A stretch of 11,422 nt of DNA from Candidatus Lambdaproteobacteria bacterium (GTDB lineage: Bacteria; SAR324; NAC60-12). Below, piece by piece: positions 6,232 to 11,422 of the stretch. The first letter of the stretch is position 1. Every line of letters starts with the position of its first letter. The position numbers and the translations under genes were made by a program. The stretch lies in contig DTUH01000156.1 in assembly GCA_012964265.1 (NCBI GenBank), positions 1-11,422 on the forward strand, written 5' to 3'. Below the pieces are notes generated by a model. It searched no databases, was not told where the DNA came from, and saw nothing but the letters and a program-made list of their open reading frames with translations.

Positions 6232-7170
6232 ATGATTCGTGTTCATGCACTGAGCAAAAATTTTAACAACTTCACAGCAGTCGATCAAGTTTCATTTGAA
6301 GTCAAGCGGGGTGAAGTCCTGGGTTTCCTTGGACCAAACGGAGCAGGCAAATCAACTACCATGAAAATGCTGACCTGTTTTATCCCGCCAAGTTCAGGTA
6401 CAGCAGAAATTTGCGGATTCAGCATTTTGGATGATCCGCTTCAAGTGCGTGCCCAAATCGGATACCTTCCGGAAAGCGCTCCTTCATATGACGAAATGCT
6501 GGTTGGCGAATTTCTCAGCTTTGTCGCAGAAATACGTGGTTATGGAGGTAAAGAACTAAGAAGACGAGTCAGCATTGTGATTGAAATGACTGCACTGGGA
6601 GAGGTCAAGGAACAATTGATTGAGACTCTCTCCAAGGGTTTTAGACAACGTACCAGTCTTGCACAAGCTTTGCTTCACGATCCACCGGTGCTGATTCTTG
6701 ATGAGCCGACGGATGGACTTGATCCAAATCAGAAACATGAGGTTCGCTCGCTAATTCAAAGCATAAGTGAGGAACGTACTATTTTGATTTCTACACATAT
6801 TTTGGAAGAAGTTGAAGCAGTTTGCACACGTGCCATGATCATTTCTGCTGGAAAAGTGGTGGGCTACGGAACACCTGATGAATTGATGTCTCAATCTCTT
6901 TACCGCAACTCAGTCACGGTTAGTATAAATGGCGCCGATCCGACACAGTTGCTGAAGGATTTTAATGAGCTTGATTTTGTTTACTCTGTCGAACGTATTC
7001 CGGAAAAACGACAGGAACTTGTTACGATGCGTTTGTTTCCCAAAAATAAAGAATCGATTGCACTCCAGTTAGAACAATTTTTATTTGCCAAGAAAATACC
7101 CATAGAGCAGTTTAATGTTAATCGGGGCCGGCTGGATGAAGTGTTTCGTGAACTTACTACTGCAGGCTGA
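6232..7170 (+). CDS. ABC transporter ATP-binding protein, GldA-like
   Basis: Product of 312 residues that powers the ABC complex encoded by this operon, on the inner face of the cytoplasmic membrane. All nucleotide-binding motifs are intact: Walker A GPNGAGKST (34-42), GYLPES (77-82) at the Q-loop with glutamate in place of glutamine as is common in this branch, signature LSKGFRQR (133-140), Walker B LILDEPTDGLDP (154-165) with catalytic E158, and the switch histidine H189 in STHILEE. A C-terminal extension of about 90 residues after the nucleotide-binding domain is typical of ABC-2 type exporters of the Gld/NatA/CcmA-like group. No ribosome-binding site is clear. The permease gene follows after 64 bp. 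What the complex moves is unknown. Confidence 0.92.
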   Translation: MIRVHALSKNFNNFTAVDQVSFEVKRGEVLGFLGPNGAGKSTTMKMLTCFIPPSSGTAEICGFSILDDPLQVRAQIGYLPESAPSYDEMLVGEFLSFVAEIRGYGGKELRRRVSIVIEMTALGEVKEQLIETLSKGFRQRTSLAQALLHDPPVLILDEPTDGLDPNQKHEVRSLIQSISEERTILISTHILEEVEAVCTRAMIISAGKVVGYGTPDELMSQSLYRNSVTVSINGADPTQLLKDFNELDFVYSVERIPEKRQELVTMRLFPKNKESIALQLEQFLFAKKIPIEQFNVNRGRLDEVFRELTTAG

Positions 7171-7234
7171 CAAAGTAAAACTGACAGACCTGAATTTCCC
7201 AAATACCAGAAACTGAAAAATTAAATAATTTGCC

Positions 7235-7969
7235 ATGAAAGGATTTTATCCAATATTCAAACGAGAGCTGCTGGCCTATTTTCGTTCACCGGTGGCTTAT
7301 GTCTTCATTATTATTTTTTTGGCAGCAAATGCCGGCTGCACGTTTTTTCTGGGGAACTTTTACAACTCACAACAAGCGAGTCTTGAAATCTTCTTTCTTT
7401 TTCATCCGTGGCTCTACTTATTCCTGATTCCCGCTGTCGGTATGCGTCTTTGGGCAGAAGAACGCCGTACCGGAACCGGAGAGTTGCTGCTCACTTTCCC
7501 TGTAAGACTTACAACTACTGTCTTTGCTAAATTTTTTGCTGCCTGGTTTTTTATCGGAATTTCGCTTTTGCTAACCTTTCCCATGTTTTTAACCGTGCAT
7601 TTTTTGGGAAGTCCGGACAATGGACCAATCATCACGGGCTATTTAGGAAGTTTTTTAATGGCAGGTTCCTATCTGGCGATTGCCAGTTGTACTTCCGCAC
7701 TGACCAAAAATCAGGTTATCAGTTTTATTCTGAGCGTCAATATTTGTCTGGTTCTGGTTTTGTTGGGCTGGGGAGTTTTGAGTGACAGCTTAAACGCGGT
7801 TTTTCCAGTATGGATTAGTGATCTCGTCAGCCAGTTCAGTTTCACCACTCACTTCGATGCCATTCGCAGAGGGGTGGTTGATCTCAGAGATATAATTTAT
7901 TTTGTGTCAATCATTGTAATCGTGTTGATCTTAAATGTGGTAGTCCTTGAATCGCACAAAGCATCCTGA
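7235..7969 (+). CDS. ABC-2 type permease, GldF-like
   Basis: Integral membrane protein of 244 residues with six likely membrane segments, at roughly 19-39, 51-71, 99-122, 134-157, 161-184 and 219-239. The N-terminal MKGFYPIFKRELLAYFRSPVAYVF (an amphipathic helix running into the first span) and RLWAEERRTGTGELLLTFPV (71-90, the cytoplasmic coupling region) are characteristic of GldF-type and related ABC-2 permeases. The length matches GldF. It lies between the ATPase gene (64 bp before) and the GldG-like gene (69 bp after) in one direction, so the three form an operon. In flavobacteria GldA/F/G are needed for gliding; elsewhere the role of such systems is not established. Confidence 0.88.
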   Translation: MKGFYPIFKRELLAYFRSPVAYVFIIIFLAANAGCTFFLGNFYNSQQASLEIFFLFHPWLYLFLIPAVGMRLWAEERRTGTGELLLTFPVRLTTTVFAKFFAAWFFIGISLLLTFPMFLTVHFLGSPDNGPIITGYLGSFLMAGSYLAIASCTSALTKNQVISFILSVNICLVLVLLGWGVLSDSLNAVFPVWISDLVSQFSFTTHFDAIRRGVVDLRDIIYFVSIIVIVLILNVVVLESHKAS

Positions 7970-8038
7970 TTCATGCACATTTTTTATCTTCAGGTGAATC
8001 AAAGTATTTGTTGAAAGAACTTTGAACTTTAAAACAGA

Positions 8039-9949
8039 ATGAAAGAAGTTTCGTGGTCTAGTACCCTCGGTAGTGTGGTTTTGCTCCTGATTTGTTTGGT
8101 TGCCATCAATGTGATGGCATCTTTTATACCTTTACGTTTTGATCTGACAGAGGAGCGTCTTTACACAATTTCCGAGGGATCGCGCAAGATTCTGGAAAGC
8201 TTGGAAGATCCTGTCCGGATTAATTTCTATTATTCCAGAAATAATGCGGAACTGCCTCCAAACTTTAAAACTTATGCACAACGTGTTCAGGAACTTCTTG
8301 AAGAATATGCTGCGCTTTCATACGGAAAAGTGATTCTGGAAATTTCGGATCCAAAACCGGATACTGAGGAAGAAGAATGGGCACAGAAATACGGAATCAA
8401 ACCGATCACACTGCCTTCCGGAAATACTGTCTATTTTGGTGCAATTGTATCAATGCTGGATCAGGAGATGCTGCTTCCATATTTTGATCAGCGCAGGGAA
8501 AAATTTCTGGAATATGATATTTCTCAGGCAATTCAAAAAGTCAGTTCCACCTCATCTTCCACAGTCGGTCTGCTGAGTGCGCTGAATCTGCAAGGCGGAA
8601 GGTCGATGCTTCCCGGACAGCCTCCATCGCAGAAATGGGTTTTTCTGAGTGAACTGGAAAAATCGGTTTCCATGGAAAATATTCCTTTGACTATAGAAGA
8701 AATTCCGGATGATATCAGTTTGTTGATTGTCCTGCATCCACGTGGTTTCAGCCCTCGTTTGCAGTATGCGTTGGATCAGTATGTTCTGCGTGGAGGACGA
8801 CTGGTTGTTTTGCTGGATCCGAATGCCCGTGTTGATATGGCTTCACCGGAAAATCAGTTTGGTCAACAGCAGCAACTTGCCAGCGACCTTCCGGAACTAC
8901 TCAAGGTATGGGGAGTGGACTATGACTCAACTAAAGTAGTTGGAGACCATCTGCTTGCGACACAAGTTAATACCGGACAGGGTGTGATGAGTTTTCCAAT
9001 GTGGATGACTTTCCTTTCCCAATCTATCGATCAGGAACATCCAATCACCACGCAACTGGAAAATCTGCTTTTTGTTGAAGCTGGTTCATTAAAAAAATCG
9101 GTTGAGAGTAAGACAGAATTTACACCGCTTCTTTCACTTTCTGAGCAAAGCGGTTTGATAGATGCTTTTCAATTACGTTTTTCCGCTCCTGATCAATTGT
9201 CACGGGATATGAAAATCGACGGTGAAGCGAAAGCTGTAATGGCAATTACTACAGGAATTTTTTCGAGCGCATTTCCGAATGGTCAACCTGAAAAAGAAAA
9301 AAAGAATCCGCAAGCTCAGTCGGCAGATGAGGAAAATGAGGAAGAAAGTGCTCTCAAGCATACGCACCTGAAAGAGGCCGCGGAGAGTAATTCAATTCTA
9401 CTCTTCAGCGATGTTGATTTTCTGTCGGATCAATTTTCTGTGCAGAAACTAAATTTTCTTGGACAGACTATAATCCAGCCGACAAATGACAACCTGAATC
9501 TGATGCTCAATGCCGCGGAGCATCTTTCTGGAAACGAAGCTTTGATGAGTATTCGCTCAAGGGGTCGTTTTTCAAGACCATTCACACGTTTGCTGGCGAT
9601 GCAGAAGCAGGCTCAACTACTCCATCAGGAGGAAGAAAGACAACTGCTTTCGCAGCTGGAGGAAGTGCAGCAGCGTTTGAACAATCTGCTCGAAACTGCC
9701 GGTGAACAAGGGCAGACAGAAGTGATTTTGTCACCGGAAATTCAGGCTGAAATTCAGCAATTTCGAGAGGAAGAACGGCAGGCGCGCCGCAAGCTAAGAG
9801 AGGTCCGTAAGATTTTGCGACAGGATATCGAGCAACTTGGTCAAGGATTACTCCTGCTGAACATGTTTCTCGTTCCTTTGCTGGTAGGCATCATTGGTGT
9901 GATAGTTTATCGTTACCGCACACGGCTGCGCCGCAAAACCATACGTTAG
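8039..9949 (+). CDS. GldG-like ABC transporter auxiliary membrane protein
   Basis: Product of 636 residues anchored at both ends: an N-terminal span at about 10-30 and a C-terminal span at about 603-623, followed by a basic tail (RYRTRLRRKTIR). The first domain begins LRFDLTEERLYTISEGSRKIL (32-52) and continues with DPVRINFYYS, the usual opening of GldG/ABC-auxiliary proteins. A second part (about 225-310) includes SLLIVLHPRGFS and YVLRGGRLVVLLDPNA, resembling the DUF4350/GldG fold. Residues about 414-448 form a charged, low-complexity insert (PEKEKKNPQAQSADEENEEE). Residues 521-600 are strongly predicted coiled coil, rich in E, Q and R. The large middle part should sit outside the membrane, in the periplasm of a Gram-negative cell. 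It is thought to be a non-catalytic partner of the ABC complex. No ribosome-binding site is obvious. Confidence 0.87.
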   Translation: MKEVSWSSTLGSVVLLLICLVAINVMASFIPLRFDLTEERLYTISEGSRKILESLEDPVRINFYYSRNNAELPPNFKTYAQRVQELLEEYAALSYGKVILEISDPKPDTEEEEWAQKYGIKPITLPSGNTVYFGAIVSMLDQEMLLPYFDQRREKFLEYDISQAIQKVSSTSSSTVGLLSALNLQGGRSMLPGQPPSQKWVFLSELEKSVSMENIPLTIEEIPDDISLLIVLHPRGFSPRLQYALDQYVLRGGRLVVLLDPNARVDMASPENQFGQQQQLASDLPELLKVWGVDYDSTKVVGDHLLATQVNTGQGVMSFPMWMTFLSQSIDQEHPITTQLENLLFVEAGSLKKSVESKTEFTPLLSLSEQSGLIDAFQLRFSAPDQLSRDMKIDGEAKAVMAITTGIFSSAFPNGQPEKEKKNPQAQSADEENEEESALKHTHLKEAAESNSILLFSDVDFLSDQFSVQKLNFLGQTIIQPTNDNLNLMLNAAEHLSGNEALMSIRSRGRFSRPFTRLLAMQKQAQLLHQEEERQLLSQLEEVQQRLNNLLETAGEQGQTEVILSPEIQAEIQQFREEERQARRKLREVRKILRQDIEQLGQGLLLLNMFLVPLLVGIIGVIVYRYRTRLRRKTIR

Positions 9950-9972
9950 TTTGTCATCTACAACAAAAATTT

Positions 9973-11264
9973 TCAGGCAGCACGGCGATTGAATTGTTCT
10001 GCCTCCGTCGATTCCTTCAGTGCAGCAGTTGAAGACTCGCCTCCGGCCACAGTGTTCTGTACCGCATCAAAATAACTTGTACCCACAAAACTTTGATGCT
10101 TGACTGCTTTGAAACCTTTTGATTCCTGCAGTTCAAATTCACGTTTCTGCAGTTCGGAATATGCTCCCATTCCACGCGTACTGTATCCTTTGGCCAGTTC
10201 AAACATGCTTGTGTTCAGTGCATGAAATCCTGCGAGTGTCACAAATTGAAACTTGTAACCCATTTCTCCGATTTCCTGCTGGAATTTCTCAATTGTCAAA
10301 TCATCGAGATGCATACTCCAGTTGAAAGACGGTGAGCAGTTGTAGGCTAGCATCTGGTCAGGATATTTTTCATGGATTGCGTCAGCGAACTCACGTGCCT
10401 CACCCAGATCCGGAGTTGAAGTTTCACACCATAAAAGATCACAATACGGCGCATAAGCAAGGCCGCGGGCAATCGCGCATTCGAGTCCTCCTTTGATTCG
10501 GAAAAAGCCTTCAGCTGTGCGTTCCTTGTCCGAAATAAATTCATGATCACGCGGATCAACATCACTCGTCAGCAGTTTCGCGCTGTTGGCATCAGTCCTG
10601 GCCATCAGCACAGTTGGAACTCCCATAACATCAGCCGCCAGTCTTGCTGCGGTAAGTTTGCGAATAAATTCAGAAGTTGGAACCAGGACTTTCCCACCCA
10701 TGTGTCCGCATTTTTTTTCTGATGCAAGCTGGTCTTCAAAATGAACTCCGGATGCGCCGGCTTCTATCATGTGCTTCATCAACTCATACGCATTAAGAAC
10801 ACCTCCAAAACCAGCTTCCGCGTCTGCAACAATGGGTGCATACCAGTAAACATCATTTCTGCCTTCGCTGTGATCAATCTGATCTGCTCTGGTTAGTGCG
10901 TTATTTATCCTTTTCACCACAGTGGGGACACTGTCAACAGGATATAAACTCTGATCGGGATACATTTCTCCGGCGGTATTTGCGTCTCCGGCAACCTGCC
11001 AGCCACTGAGATAAATTGCCTTCAGTCCTGCCTGAACCTGTTGCACTGCCTGGTTACCTGTCAATGCTCCAAGTGTGTTTACATACGGTTTTTCCTGCAT
11101 TAAGTTCCACAGACGTTCTGCTCCAACTCGAGCCAGTGTGTGTTCTACCTGCAGAAATAACAATGGTTAACATCCTCAGCTCCATAAGGACGATCAACAC
11201 CTTGCCAACGTGGATTGTTTGACCATTCTTCATTCATATTTTGCATTTGATAATTTTTAGACAT
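9973..11264 (-). pseudogene. aceA: Isocitrate lyase, near full length but frameshifted near the N terminus
   Basis: Isocitrate lyase splits isocitrate to succinate and glyoxylate, the first step of the glyoxylate shunt. The gene starts at ATG 11264 with a good AGGAG (11274-11270) five bases ahead. The first frame gives MSKNYQ, then NEEWSNNPRWQGVDRPYGAEDVN, the usual N terminus, and stops at TAG 11147-11145. The rest reads in another frame, usable from 11166 down to the stop at 9973 (396 codons if begun at TTG 11163). That part includes YLSGWQVA, PIVADAEAGFGG, HFEDQLAS, the catalytic KKCGHMGG, NCSPSFNW and a normal C terminus. The conserved LRGS motif expected between the two parts is absent in all three frames, and about 4 nt are missing relative to E. 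coli AceA. It may be a true inactivation, a sequencing or assembly error, or a gene restarted at TTG. Confidence 0.85.
11145..11166 (-). other. Frame change point in the isocitrate lyase gene
   Basis: In these 22 bases both reading frames are open: the N-terminal frame runs into TAG (11147-11145) and the downstream frame follows a TAA at 11169-11167. The shift is equivalent to -1. No classic slippery heptamer is present in the N-terminal frame. TTG at 11163 has GAGGA nine bases ahead, so reinitiation is conceivable. Confidence 0.75.
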
Positions 11265-11293
11265 GTTAACTCCTGATTGACATGTTATGAATT

Positions 11294-11322
11294 TTTCGGA
11301 ACACTTTAATTAGGTTCCGGAA
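11294..11322. repeat. Inverted repeat in the isocitrate lyase leader
   Basis: Arms 11294-11302 and 11314-11322 pair over 9 bp with one G-T mismatch (core CGGAAC and GTTCCG) around an 11-nt loop. It lies between the putative promoter and the start codon, so it may be an operator or a leader hairpin. A purine-rich AGGAGG on the minus strand (about 11339-11333) nearby is not followed by a start codon. Confidence 0.4.
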
Positions 11323-11360
11323 TGAGACTTCTTCCTCCTGCGGAGAAAAAGATTTAAATC

Positions 11361-11389
11361 ATAATATTCTAGTGAAAAACAATAAACAA
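11361..11389 (-). promoter_or_regulatory. Putative isocitrate lyase promoter
   Basis: On the minus strand TTGTTT (11389-11384) and TATTAT (11366-11361) are separated by 17 bp. The -10 box has one mismatch and the -35 box three. Transcription would start near 11354, giving a leader of about 90 nt. Confidence 0.45.
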
Positions 11390-11402
11390 GCGAATATTCG
11401 CT
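11389..11402. promoter_or_regulatory. 14-bp perfect palindrome touching the isocitrate lyase -35 box
   Basis: AGCGAATATTCGCT is a perfect palindrome that abuts the putative -35 box, a position suited to a dimeric regulator. Read on the minus strand it is followed by a T-rich stretch, so it could also end transcription of a gene beyond the window. The choice cannot be made from this sequence. Confidence 0.45.
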
Positions 11403-11422
11403 AAAAGTGATTTTTATTTTTT

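Noticed and set aside
1268..9949. Frequent TCCGG-type words throughout the genes
   Set aside because: They arise mostly from preferred codon pairs such as CCG-GAA and show no regular spacing, so I do not treat them as a repeat family.
11145..11166. Programmed -1 frameshift in isocitrate lyase
   Set aside because: There is no slippery heptamer in the correct phase, the conserved motif would still be missing from the product, and the family is not known for programmed frameshifting.

Overview
The window is ordinary-looking bacterial chromosome, AT-leaning by eye, from what is probably a Gram-negative organism. Evidence for this is the aerobic, lipid-using gene content (isocitrate lyase, a fatty-acyl-AMP ligase with its own acyl carrier domain, an esterase), the RluD-type pseudouridine synthase, and two proteobacterial-style type II toxin-antitoxin modules. 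A GldA/GldF/GldG-like ABC system is also present; such systems occur outside Bacteroidota as well. The exact lineage cannot be fixed from the sequence. A deltaproteobacterial or SAR324-like marine lineage would fit, but this is a guess.

Layout. (1) Positions 1-1080, minus strand: two toxin-antitoxin modules in tandem, read in the order yefM, yoeB, higB, higA, with higA cut by the window edge. Each module has its own operator-like DNA: a TGTACA core pair 12 bp apart before yefM, and three alternating AACACTA half-sites exactly 18 bp apart before higB. (2) Positions 1156-3071, plus strand: rluD-type synthase followed by a nitrilase-superfamily amidase that overlaps it by 8 bp. (3) Positions 3114-6087, minus strand: an alpha/beta hydrolase and then a FAAL-ACP fusion of 680 residues, possibly one transcript. 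(4) Positions 6148-9949, plus strand: a promoter and a three-gene ABC operon (ATPase, six-span permease, large GldG-like auxiliary membrane protein). (5) Positions 9973-11264, minus strand: isocitrate lyase, near full length but broken by a frameshift near the N terminus, preceded by a promoter region with a 14-bp perfect palindrome.

How the parts relate. The hydrolase/FAAL pair and isocitrate lyase all point to fatty-acid or acetyl-unit metabolism, but nothing in the sequence shows that they are regulated together. The ABC operon is self-contained but lacks the DUF4340-type gene that often follows GldG-like proteins. The toxin-antitoxin block is a typical accessory patch next to housekeeping genes. 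I see no tRNA, rRNA, CRISPR array, insertion sequence or attachment site. No completely new system is evident. The most informative oddities are the disrupted isocitrate lyase, the regularly spaced half-sites before higB, and the FAAL-ACP protein without a visible polyketide or peptide synthase partner.
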